A stretch of DNA of 64,000 nucleotides, taken from Tetraselmis striata (lineage: Eukaryota > Chlorophyta > Chlorodendrophyceae > Chlorodendrales > Chlorodendraceae). The notes under the pieces are model-generated. The model made no database searches, had not been told where the DNA came from, and was given only the letters and a program-made list of their open reading frames with translations. Each line of letters starts with the position of its first letter. Positions within the stretch are counted from its first letter, which is position 1. Both the position numbers and the translations under genes were made by a program. Below, one piece after another: positions 43,940-55,300 of this stretch. The stretch spans positions 124,001-188,000 of the forward strand of contig VCJN01001132.1 in the NCBI GenBank assembly GCA_006384855.1, written 5' to 3'.

Positions 43940-45275
43940 TTTAAGGTCAATATCGACCGGGGCGGGCCCGTGTCCCGGGTGTACGACCATGTTGATGCAT
44001 TATTAGCCCTTCGGGGCTCGAATAATGGGGTAACGGTCCTCTGCCCTCGGAATCGCGGGCCCTTCCTCCGCCTCCACCCCCGGCTGGGGATGGAGGCGGG
44101 GATCGTGCACGTGTGGCGCCTTGGTAGCCTTGGCCCCGCCCGTGCTGCCACTGCCGCGGAGGAGCAGTGTGCGCTGGACACCGGCGCCTCCCGTCGTTGC
44201 TGGTCCGATCAAGTCCCCGTTCGCTGTTCTTTGATTTGATCACCCTCTCCCTTCCTGTCTTGTCGGCGCCTCCACATCACATTCGGCGTAGTGCCGCTAT
44301 TGGAGTGGCCCAGGATGTTGTGCTGGGAAGGGAGTACTACGTTCGGCGGAAGGGGACGCGACCGAGCTGGCGGCGGATCTGGCGCTGGGCGGAACAACGC
44401 GCGCTGGACACCTGCGTCTTACGTTGTTGATGGTCCGGTCAAGTCCCCGTTCGTTGTTCTTTGATCACCCTCTCCCTTCCTGTCTTGTCGGCGTCTCCAC
44501 ATCACATTCAGCCTAGTGCCGCTATTGGAGTGGCCCGGGATGTTGTGCTGGGAAGGGAGTTCTACGTTCGGCGGAAGGGGACGCGACCGAGTTGGCGGCG
44601 GATCTGGCGCTGGGCGGAACAACGCGAGCTGGACACCGGCGTCTTACGTCGTTGCTCGCCCGGTCGGCTCTCCATTCCCTACTCGTTGAGCACTTTCTCC
44701 CTTCCTGTCCTGTTGGCGCATCCACATCACATTCGGCTCAGCGCCGCTATTGAAGCGGCCCGGGATTGTGTGCTGGGGAAGGCGTTCTACGTTTGGCGGA
44801 AAAGGACACGGCCGAGCTGACGGCGATTTGGCGTTGGGTGGCCTGCGTCTGTTGCACGCCCGTGGCGCCCCGTTCCGGGTTGGATCCCCCCCCCCCCCCC
44901 CCACACTTCCGCTCCTTGCTGCGAGACCTCTTCTTCGAAGCTCCTTTCATGTCGGCGCCTTCACATCACATTCGGCCTAGTGCCGCTATTGGAGTGGCCC
45001 GGGATTGTGTGCTGGGGAGAACGTCCCTACTGCGTGGAGCGGCGGCTGGCTGGTGGCGATGCCTGGTCGGTGGCTGTCATGGCGGTTCCCGCCTCTGGTG
45101 GCCCGTAGCTGGATTTTCTTCTGGATTTCTGTATGGATTTCTTGAATTTTGCAGCTGGCCGATGGGGTAACGGTCTATGGCTATGACAGACCCACCACGA
45201 CTGCATTTGACGCGTGATGCCAAGTGCTGGGGTGGCTTCTGCCCGGGGCTTACTTAACTTTTTAAACTTTTAAGT
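43940..45275 (+). mobile_element. SINE-like element, copy E, split by a nested insertion
   Basis: The left part (about 43940-44038) matches the start of copy D (ATTTAAGG, CAATATCG, GGGCCCGT, TTGATGCATTA, AGCCCTTCGGGG). The right part (45162-about 45275) matches the downstream half (GGTCTATGGCTATG, CACGACTGCA, CAAGTGCTGGGG, GCCCGGGGC). The 1.1 kb between them is the repeat-built element at 44039-45161. Confidence 0.82.
44039..45161 (+). mobile_element. Non-coding retroelement-like insertion, copy 2, nested in a SINE-like element
   Basis: 1123 bp, opposite orientation to the copy at 31550-32738, flanked by a perfect 14 bp duplication ATGGGGTAACGGTC at 44025-44038 and 45162-45175. It has the same internal ~235 bp units (anchor CTCTCCCTTCCTGTCTTG near 44246 and 44470, a variant near 44695) and the same AAATTC-side terminus. 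The opposite (5') end starts later than in copy 1 by several tens of bases, as expected if 5' ends vary. A C run at 44887-44902 corresponds to the G run near 31814 in copy 1, so the homopolymer is part of the element. Confidence 0.87.
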
Positions 45276-46459
45276 ACCCGGTACCACTAACAGTCGCTAT
45301 ACCCTGAATTGAATTACAAAATGGCCATCAGCAACAAACCCTGTAAAAAGATACCATGGTACATGTTCCACTACTACCCGTGCTGGTAATCTGGTAGTAG
45401 TGGAGTAGAATCATGAATCCGCATGCTGCCGGTTCGGATCGCCATCCTCAGATTTAAAATTGATGGCATAACCTGCTTGAGAATATAACGACCTGCTCGA
45501 CACGTTTGCACCCCCAATTTCGAATGCTCGCATGTAATCCTTACACCAGTACTCGTATTATTACGACTACCAGCATCACGACTAAATGCTCGAGACATGC
45601 CAGTATATTTTCTTTTTGCTTGAAAGTTGAGACATGCCAATATATCGGATGAATGTTGAGCATCTGCTGCGCTGACACGGTGGCAGCAGAAGGGGTATAC
45701 AGTCGCTATATACTATTTGATTCTAAGTACTCACGAGGTAATCGTCCCAGTGTCGATACGTATTTATACGACGTCAGCATAACGTACCGGTAGTCTGGTA
45801 CAAAAAAAACGTGCTCCAGCACGACTGAATTCTGTAGTATGTAGGGCTTAGTCGCTACTTGGCACCGATTGGGGTTACAGGTACCTCGTAGCGCCCCAGC
45901 AGAAGCAGCCCGCGAGCTGCGCTTTATGTGCTCGCGCGTAATCTACCCTCCCAGTACCGGTATGTTTGATTTTTACATCTAACAAATGCGCACTACAAAC
46001 AGTACCGGTATCGGTACGGTATTGCTGCGACGACTATCGCGCGCGGCCGAAACGCACTACCCTGTACGCGCGCGCTGATCTTGACGCGATGGCCGGATGC
46101 ACCCTCGCCTCGGAGAGTACGGGTACGAGTAATCCCCGGATGATACACAAGCTCATTGTACCTGTATTCCCCGTCGCGAGTGTACACGGGTAGTATATTA
46201 TGTCTGCATGTGAAGCCGCGTCCCCACGTCCCGCCCCCGCAGCGCGACCGATGAGCCAGCGAACAGCCACATCTGCCGGGTGTGCATTGAATGCTGTCGG
46301 CCAGGTGTTGTATATCGGTACCCTGCACCGTGCCCGTGGCGTGTCGGCGGGACTTGCCCTCAGCTGCCAGGCAGACAGGAACGTGACACAACCAAAGCGC
46401 GCGCCTCCTCCAATATTTCGTCCGCCTTTCACTAAGTCTACAGTTTTCACACTTCCGCG
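45276..46459. other. 5' flank of the CBS-decarboxylase fusion gene
   Basis: About 1.2 kb. The distal part is AT-richer and carries three copies of the intergenic AGTCGCTAY motif (near 45291, 45706 and 45846). The proximal ~400 bases are GC-rich and presumably hold the promoter. The minus-strand open frame overlapping the fusion start (46034-46834) is a shadow of GC-rich coding sequence. Confidence 0.5.
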
Positions 46460-49400
46460 ATGCCTCCTTCCGCACAGCCTTGCGCCATCTCCACAACGAT
46501 AACAGCTCGACCCCGCGAGTTTTGTGGCCGCAACGGCCTGCACAAGTTGCGTCCGCCGCCAGCCATTGCCGTCGCCCCTCGCGGCCGCAGCGCTACGACC
46601 CGCCGCGCGCACCACCCCGCCGCCGCCTCCAAGTCTGGCCCAGACGCATCCAGATCGGAGCGCAGCCTGAGCCCCAGCTCCCGTCGGCCGTCCAGCCCGC
46701 GTGGCCCGAAGCCCGCCAGCGTCTCCGCACCCAGCCGTGTTGACTTCGAATACGACACCGCCACGTTTGCCAGCGCAATGAAAACTGCCGTCCGCCTGAA
46801 CAAGGTGTGTGACCAACCAGGCCTGCCACAACATCTGTCGTCCCCCATCATGTTCACATGCGGGCTGTGACCTGCGAATACGTTGTGGCGATTCACGCGA
46901 GCCGTTGGAACGCGTCGTGCGACGTAGGAGTGGGCCCTACATTGATGACGTACACACGGCACGGAATATCACGGCATCTGTGTTCTTGTCGATTGTCTGA
47001 CCTCCACACCTTTGCCGGCACAGGTTGGTGGAGAGCGTCGCACCCGCGAGCTCATCGGCGACACTCCTCTGGTGGACCTGTCATTCCTCAGCGCCAAGCC
47101 CGGCGTCAAAATCTTTGGCAAGGCTGAGTTCTTCAACCCCAGCGGCTCCATCAAGGACCGCATCGCGAACCACATCATTTCATGTGCCGAGGCGGAGGGC
47201 AAGCTTCGCCCCGGCGGTACCGTCGTGGCCGCCACCAGCGGCAACACGGGTTCCGCTATCGCCATGGTTTGCGCGATGCGTGGCTACAAGTACATAGTCA
47301 TCACCAACGAGAAGACTTCGAAGGAGAAGAGGTGAGTGCTGCGCCCGTCGTCGCCGCCGCTGAAGCGCGCTGTCCCGCGCGCGCCTTGCTGTCACAACAC
47401 ACGACACACCTGTCCGTATCGATGCAGTCTAGTCTACCCTCGCCACCCCATCGTCGCAATCCAAAGTGGCCTTGTACGTCTCCTCCAGCTGTACACGAGG
47501 CCGCGCGCTCCCCTGCAGCACACCTTGCGCCGGCGGCGTGTCGGTCTTTTGAGGCGGCGGGGGGTCACAGGGTGACTACGTTCCGGGTGACTAATCCTTT
47601 CTCGTACACTACTCGCGCGGACAGTAATCTTTGTTCGAACAGAAGCACTGGACATCACTACTACGATGTCTCTGCTGAAGAAGATATATATCGTCAGTGG
47701 CGACGATGTATCTACTGGTACCAGGACTTTGTAGCCTAGAGCCACTACAGCCACGGCGGCGGCGCGATAAGATCCCCTTGATTTCTGGGTTGTTTCTTCT
47801 GTTCCAGCCAGTGGCGGTGGAAACTCGTATCAATACCCGTCAAGGGTCTCTGACCCCTAGAGTGACCAAGTGACCACCACCGTTCCTATTCTGCGGAGGG
47901 GGCATGGGCATGCCCTGATGGAGGTGTCCAAGGTCATGCCTGTACGCGCCAGCACAAGCCCTAGGACCCTATGCCCAGGTGGTGGGGTGTTGGCCGGCAC
48001 AGCGTCGGTACGGCGGCTGACCACACCACGGGGGTAATCGACCCGGACCAACCATATGCCGTTGCAATGCACCCGAACCCCCGGTCCCAGCTGGCCATAC
48101 AGAGGCCTTGGGCTGTGGGATCGTCCAAGTAGTACCTTTCTCGGGAGTCCCTAGGGCGTACATGCTATGGGCGCCGCGTAGGTTGCGGGCTGATGCGCGT
48201 GTGGGAGTTAGACTACGGGGTGGTGCGGGTGGCGCCCACGAGTGACCTGCAGCTTGTTGCGGGTGCCGACTGCTTGATGCGGCCGCCCTCCTGACCGCAA
48301 CACCTACCACCCCGATCGCTGCGACTAGTCAGTGGCTTGGTTTGTTTGACCCCAGCGTGGCAGCCCGGCCACCTCTCGCCTCCGCTCCCAGCATTGGTGG
48401 TGCCATCGGGCCGTGCAGGCGCTGCGTGCCACCACTGGTCAGTACTTTCCGAGTATATATATATCGTGCGCGGGCATCAAGTGTTTGGTATTTCAGTCTG
48501 ACCCCCCTCGCTCCGCCCGTGAACAGCGGCCACTCTATCCGGCGAACAGCCATCTGGCCACCCCAGCCCCATCCCTTAGGTCATGTAGGTCTTAGGTGCT
48601 TCTGTCTTAGGTGCATGTGTGGGTGGTGGGCTAGGGAAGGGACTGGGTTGGACATAGCACGCAATGCGCGACGCAAGCCGTAGGTGTTGCACTATATCCG
48701 TAAAGGCTCCATGCAGCCCCCCCGCTCCCCGCAAACTAGGGTGCACCCCGCCCTACGCACAGCAACTTCCGGTTATCTACTGCGCCGGGCTCGCTGCAGC
48801 ATGTTGCAACCCTGACGACTGTCATCGCGAAATGCGGCAGGGATAGAGGATGAGGTGGTAGTCAGTGAAGAGCGATACTGTGGTGGGGAAAACAGTGTCT
48901 AGGTTATGCGGAGCAGGTGCCGGTCTGCGCACATGTCGTCCCCAGATTCAGTGTAGCACGCGACATGGTGAGGCTGGCGTTACAGAATCCGCCCCGTTTC
49001 GCGCTGCGTCCCGCTCAGGAAGGGGTGTTTGGGGGGGGGCTTTCTGTCTCTCGAGGGCCATGATGGCCGCAGTCCAACCACGAGCGAGCGATTACCCAGT
49101 TAGAATGCTGACACAAGGGCGTACCCCTTTCCCCTTCAGGGACTCCATGGCCTCGTACGGCGGCCAGGTGCTGGTGGGCCCCGGCGGCATGCCCGCGGAC
49201 CACCCGCTGCACTACCAAAACATGGCGGTCACCCTGTGCAAGGAGAACCCCGACTACTTTGACGTGGACCAGTACGACAACCCGCGCAACCCGGAGGCGT
49301 ACTACCTCACGCTGGGCCCCGAGATCTGGGAGCAGACCCAGGGCGCCGTCACCCACTTTGTGGCGGGCGGCAGCACCGGCGGCACCATCAGCGGCACAGG

Positions 49401-51361
49401 CAAGTACCTGAAGGAGATGAACCCTGCTGTGCGCGTGTGCATGCCGGACCCCAAGGGCTCCGTCTTCTGGGACTACTGGAAGGAGGGGGTGCCGGAGGCG
49501 GAGCTCAAGCCGAGTTCGTACCAGGTGGAGGGCGTCGGCAAGGACTCCATCCCGACGGCCATGAACTTTGGCGTCGTGGACGAGATGCTGCAGCTGGACT
49601 GCAAGCAGTCGTTTGCGATGTGCCGCCGGGTAGCGGCGGAGGACGGCATGCTGCTGGGCGGCAGCAGCGGCCTAAACCTCTCCGCCGCGGCGGAGCTGTC
49701 CCAGACGGCCCCCGACGGCAGCGTTATCGTCGCGGTGCTGCCCGACTCGGGCGTGAAGTACCTCTCCAAGATCTTCAACGATGAGTGGATGATGGAGAAG
49801 GGCTTCATGGAGGCGCCGCCCGCCAAGGTGCCGCGCAAGCCGCTGCCCACGGACACCACTGGTGCGTCCATGAGCCCCGCGCAGCTGGAGAAGTTCCTGG
49901 GCGGCGTGAGCGACACCCTGGTGAAGTACGTCGCGTCCGGCGGTGACCGCAGCAAGAAGGTCGTGGAGCTGGCGTCGCCGGAGGAGATCGCCGCGGCGTT
50001 TGACAAGGCCGGTGCCAGCCTGGCGCTGGCGGACGAGGAGGGCGCCGCGGGGGAGGCGGCGCTGCACAAGGCGCTGGACGCCACGCTGGAGTACAGCGTG
50101 CGCACGCACCACCCCAACTTTTTCAACCAGCTTTACGGTGCTGTGGACCCCATGGGCGTCGCGGCCGATTGGGCGGCCGTCGCCGCCAACACCAACGTGC
50201 ACACCTTTGAGGTGGCGCCCGTCTTCACGGTCGTGGAGCGCGAGGTGCTGTCCAAGATGGCGCGCTGCGTCGGCGGCCCCTTTGCCGAGCAGCACGACGG
50301 CCTCTTTGTGCCCGGCGGGTCCATCGCCAACACCTACGCGATGCACCTCGCGCGCACGCGTGCCTTCCCCGACGCCGCGACCAAGGGCGCTGCCGCCGGC
50401 CCGCGCCTGGTGGCCTTCACCAGCGAGCAGAGCCACTACAGCTACAAGAAGGCCGCCATGCTGACGGGTCTGGGCTCGGACAACCTGGTGGCTGTGCCGT
50501 GCGACGAGACCGGGTGGCATGCTGCCCGATGCGCTGGACGCCGCCATGAAGGCCGCGGCCGCAGACGGTGCGGTGCCCTTCTTTGTGGGTGCGACCGCTG
50601 GAACCACCGTCACTGGCGCCTTTGACCCATTCAACACCATTGCGGACGTCTGCGAGCGCCACGGCGCCTACATGCACGTGGACGGCGCCTGGGGCGCCGC
50701 CACGTTGCTGAGCTCCAAGCCGGAGGTCCGTGGGCTGATGGCGGGCGCGGAGCGCGCGGACTCGCTTGCGTGGAACGCGCACAAGCTGATGGGCGCGCCG
50801 CTGCAGTGCAGCGCCTTCATCACGCGCCACCCGGGCGCACTGCAGGCCACGTGCTCCACCAAGGCCGCCTACCTCTTCCAGCCGGACAAGCTCTACGCAG
50901 AGTACGACCTCGGCGACAAGACCATCCAGTGCGGCCGCCGCGCTGACGCGTTCAAGCTCTGGTTTGCGTGGAAGGCGCTCGGCGACGCAGGCTGGGCGCG
51001 CCGCGTGGACCATTGCGTGGAGCTTGCGGTTCACTTTGAGGACCGCCTGGCTGCCAGCGGCGGCGAGTTTGTGCTGGCCAAGCCGCGCACGTATGCCAAT
51101 GTGTGCTTCTGGTACGTGCCGCCGTCCATGAGGCCCTGGAACCCTGCCACCGCCAGCGATGAGGACAAGGCGGCCATGGGCCGCGTGGCGGTGGAGATCA
51201 AGGCGGAGATGCAGCGCCGCGGGCTGGCCATGATCGGTTTCCAGCCGCTGGACGACCTGCCCAACTTTTTCCGCATTGTGTTCCCCTCGGGCATCAACAC
51301 CAGCAAGGCGGACCTCGACAAGCTGCTGGCCAGCATCGCCGAGATTGGCGAGAAGCTGTGA
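46460..51361 (+). CDS. Fusion of cystathionine beta-synthase/cysteine synthase domain and PLP-dependent cysteine-sulfinate-type decarboxylase
   Basis: Three exons: 46460-46804, 47024-47331, 49140-51361, with a 1.8 kb second intron. The N-terminal ~110 residues are Arg/Ser/Pro/Ala-rich, possibly an organelle transit peptide. Residues ~116-440 are a fold-type II PLP enzyme: GDTPLV, PLP-lysine motif NPSGSIKDR (Lys159), TSGNTG, GGSTGGTISG and GSSGLN, closest to cystathionine beta-synthase/cysteine synthase. Residues ~480-957 are a group II decarboxylase of the CSAD/GAD type: HPNFFNQL, NVHTFEVAPVFTVVE, HVDGAWGAA, and PLP-lysine NAHKLMG (Lys766). Such fusions are reported in some microalgae and linked to taurine synthesis: the first half would make a sulfonated or sulfinated amino acid, the second would decarboxylate it. 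One extra base in the GGG at 50512-50514 breaks the frame; without it the coding length is exactly 958 codons. I annotate the gene as intact with a probable sequence error. Confidence 0.9.
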
Positions 51362-52344
51362 GGCGTCGCTGCACCCATCTGGGGCCTTTTTGGTCTTTGC
51401 CCTGATGTGGTTTGTCGGCGCCATTTTGACAGCGATTTTTGGCAGTCCATGTGTCATTACGATGGCTACCGCAACAGGCAGCGCATGTCCTGTTGGAACT
51501 ACTTGAATCCAGCGATGGGGTGGGGGCGTGTATTTGATGCCCCAACGCACGCTCCAAGACCTCTTCGCACCTGAACTACCATACGCTGCTTCCGGCCGTG
51601 TGGTGGGCTTGTACAACATACAGCTTAAGGCATCTCTCCCGCTCGGGAGGAATAGAAATTTCTAGATGATGAACCAGGTTGAAGGCACATTCGGCACAGG
51701 CAGTCCTGTCCCTGCTGCCCCCAACTTTAATGTGTAATGACCTAGAATAAACACCAACTCGATGCTATGCACTCTGCATCATAGCATCAGGAGTGCAAGA
51801 CACTGCCTGTCTTGCACTCGCATGCGCGAACTGCATGATACAGCCGTGCTGCTACTGCAAATCCACTTGCTGCCGTGGAATGCCAGCCGAACAGCATCCA
51901 TGAGGATATCTGTGTGGAATTAGTGCATGCCGAGAATCACCGCGTTTTGGCAGGGAGGCGTCTCTTCATGGAATTGAAAGTCTGCCAGCAGCTGTTGCCC
52001 CCCCCCCACAGCCCTGAATGTAATCTCAAATTATTTAGAACCGGCCTACTGCAGCTGCTCATAGATGATGACTCGCAATAATAGCTACACATGCAGGCGA
52101 TCAGTTTCACGCTGACAGCTGAATTCTGATGTACTACAACTGTACTCATCTATGTAACAAGAAATAATTCCAGAAATTCATATCTACATGCACTCCCTGC
52201 ATCGGATCGTTTGCTAGGTAAGATGTTCTCGAGAAGGATCAGTGGGTAGCCATCAGGTGATGGAGGTGGCTTCTCTTGGGAGGTGGCGAAGCGAACGCGA
52301 CCCGTCCTCACCCAAATGTAGGCTCAAACGCAACACCTGGTTTG
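51362..52344. other. Convergent intergenic region (fusion gene and strawberry-notch gene)
   Basis: About 1 kb between stop codons. It holds the 3' UTR of the fusion gene with a TGTAA at 51733-51737, and ordinary mixed-composition DNA. A near-inverted pair around 51767-51815 (ATGCTATGCACTCTGCATCATAGCAT and GTGCAAGACACTGCCTGTCTTGCAC) could form hairpins. No further coding signal. Confidence 0.55.
51733..51737 (+). terminator. Candidate TGTAA polyadenylation signal for the fusion gene
   Basis: AATGTGTAATGACC lies about 370 bases after the stop at 51361, in the position expected for a green-algal 3' UTR. An AATAAA-like GAATAAACA follows at 51745, so either could be used. Confidence 0.4.
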
Positions 52345-55300
52345 TCACACGAAGGGTCGTACCCACATCAGACTCTGTGCAGTTCCGCCCAGTCGGTTCC
52401 AGTCAGTGTGTAATGTCCAACACATACCTCCCGCCATCTCAGGGCCCTTGTTGTCGGCCTCAACCGCCTTCTTCAGGTACTTCGCCTGTTCTTCGTTGAG
52501 GGAGAGGCCCACGACGGTGTCGGGCTGACTGCTCGTCTCGGGCTGCGGCGGGGCGTCATCGCGGTCGCTGGTCTTGCACAGAGTCTGTAGAGTGTATGCG
52601 ATCAGTGGAAAGTAGGCAAGCAGCCCTCTCGATTCGTGATATACCATTTATGCCACCAATGTGCCGACATGGCACGCGACTTCTCGGCACGGAATGCTCA
52701 TGGCGACACCCGAAGGCGCATACACAGCAGAGAACCTTTGTGGCAGCCGGGAGGCCCCAGGCATGCCAAGGGCGCAGCTAGTTGCTTACCGCTTTGACGA
52801 CTTGAAACTGCTTTGTTTCCTTTCTCTTACCGCCCGCTTGTGCGCAATTGCGCTGTGCCCCACTGTCGTCCAGCAGCAGAAGGCGGGTCCTGAACAGGTA
52901 AAACAAGCCGCACATATCAGTATCATCGTCCGCCAGGACATACGAAGACATCATGCCATATGCATGAACGCCTGAGGGGCATGACGCCAGAGGTGTTTAT
53001 CCTCGATGCGCGGGGCAAAACAACGCACCTGTGGTGCATCAGTGTCTTCCAAATGGGCAGCAGCGCGCCCTCCACGATGTACAGGTCCTCCCGCACACCC
53101 AGCTTGCAAGGGGTGTCCTCCGGACCCCTCGTGCAGCCGTCTCCGTGAATGCAATCCCGCTGAGTGCGGTAGTACCAGAAGTCCCACAGATACTGCGCCC
53201 TCTCCTGATGACGTTGAAACAGGCACAATTAAGCCTATTGTCCATCGCAATGCAGCATGCACTGATGTACGCAAGTGTGCATTGGTGCCCCGAGTTGGTC
53301 AGCGGTACAGGAGGGGAGTGTACCTGGGACACCGGCTTGTACTGCGCGAGAAGGTCATAGTAGTGCTTCTTTCCAGTCCACCCGAAGGGCTTGATGAGTT
53401 TGTACTCCATCCTCCCCTTGGACCTCTCGATGTAGCTGGCTTCGCGCTTGTACAGAACCAATGCCACATGCGGGTACTTGCGTCCGCCCACTGTTGCATT
53501 GTTCTGCCACGCGGTGCCCTTGAACTCGTAGAAACCAGCGTAGTTCTCGCCGGTCGAGCCCTCCACTGCACCCTAAGATTCAGGACAGCGCAGCCAAGGA
53601 ATGACTGCCATTCAGTCCTTCATGCAAGATTTAGCGCATGCAGGGTACCAGGTCATTGCCATGGGTGGGTGGCACACATCTTTGTTCTCCCTGAGGAAAT
53701 CCTGTGCTTCCTGCCACTTTATCCTCTTGTCTCCGCGGAGCTTGGCGATTTGAGTGGTAGCACCAGTGGCCGGATCGGTGTGAAGCAACTGGCTGCTGAC
53801 TTTCTGCAGTGTGGTGAAGCCTCGCAGCGTCGTCATGGCATCCTGCAAGGGGCGCCACATGTATCTATACATCATCCACGCTGTGGGCGGGTTTCAGCAT
53901 GCGGAGAATGCACATGGCCTGTGCGAGGTAGGGATGCTCACGCACCGAAATCTCGCCATTGAGCTTTGCCACATTGCGCATGGCCTTGTACGTTGCCTCA
54001 AAGTACTCAAACAGGCAAGCCTGCTCCTCGATCTTGAGCCCCAGCAAGCGATTCAGGAAACGATCCATCCCCAGACCCTTGAGTTTCCTCTGATAGGGTG
54101 TGCCAATGCTGCTTGGGTCGGTAGTGAAGTGATGGCTCGGGGTTTCCTCCTCGTTTTGCTCAAAAAGACCCACAGACACGCAGCATTCCTGTCATTAAGA
54201 AACCAAGAGCCTCAGCTTTTTATCGGTGTGGCAGGGATGCATGCTTCCCAAATCAGAGATATTCCCATTGGCGTACGAGCACTTCCAATGGCCAGACATG
54301 GCAGGCCGGAGACATTGGGGTTCACTTGCCTGCATGTGTGTGTAGAAGGCAGCAGTGCCCGGGTGGTCTGCCACCAGCTTTGGGGGCAGTACGGGGGACA
54401 TCTGAAGCTGGCCCTGCGTGTACAGGTCTTCCAGGTCCTGAGGCAGCTTTGGATGGTCCACGCCAGGCGCAGGGCCATTTCTGTCGCCCAGGAATTCATC
54501 GAGGATCCGTCCCAGAGCCTGTCACAGAGACAAATCATACATCTTCACGCATGGAATGAAAACACAATTAGGAAACACGCATGTTTCTGCGATTCATGAT
54601 TCCAGAGAGACATACCAGTCTACCAATCTTGTCGTCGATCTGGAAGTCCTTCAGATCCCCGCCTGCGCCCATGGCGCGCCTGTCACCCTTGGTGAGAGCT
54701 CCTAGGGACATCAGCCGCCTCGCTGCACAGGAGGCAAAGCGACGCTCCCCTCCACACTGAGTGATCAGTAGATCGTAGATTGGAGGAAGAATCTGAACAC
54801 AGCATGAAAACATATATAAAAAAAGGTGTTAAGACATGAAGGCCGTACGAAACATTAACACCCATGCATTGTGTATTTCTACATTGAGTACGCAACCAGA
54901 GGGCATTGGTTGGTTTTTGCCTTACCTGATTGCTGCGATGACTCCTACCAAACTGCTGGATGGCCTTGTCTGCCGACCACGGCAACTCCAGCGTGAAGTG
55001 CACACGCTGGCGTTTGTTCCTCCGGTTCCTATCAGCGTGAAGTGAGATGCCAGTAGAGGCTGCGTCACTGATGATGGCCACCAACTTCTGCCCCTGCAAA
55101 CACCAAGCGCAGACAGGCATGTTCAGAACACAATCGCCAGATATCTCTTCGAGTCACCACATGGCGGGACAATCCCTGGTTACGCATGGCATCCGCAACA
55201 TATGGTGGGACAGGCAGTGCATACAGCACTGGCTGAATAAAGAGAACGGCCCTCACATCCATGAACGACGCCATCTCGGTGAGGTTGATTTGATGCTGAG

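Noticed and set aside
46034..46834. 266-codon minus-strand frame over the fusion-gene start
   Set aside because: Low-complexity Arg/Gly/Ala translation opposite the transit-peptide exon; no domain.
49672..50640. 322-codon minus-strand frame opposite the fusion gene
   Set aside because: Classic GC-rich antisense shadow of a strongly coding exon; translation is Ala/Arg/Gly/His-rich with no domain.
50417..51619. 400-codon minus-strand frame
   Set aside because: Antisense of the decarboxylase domain; no family similarity, while the plus strand matches CSAD/GAD throughout.
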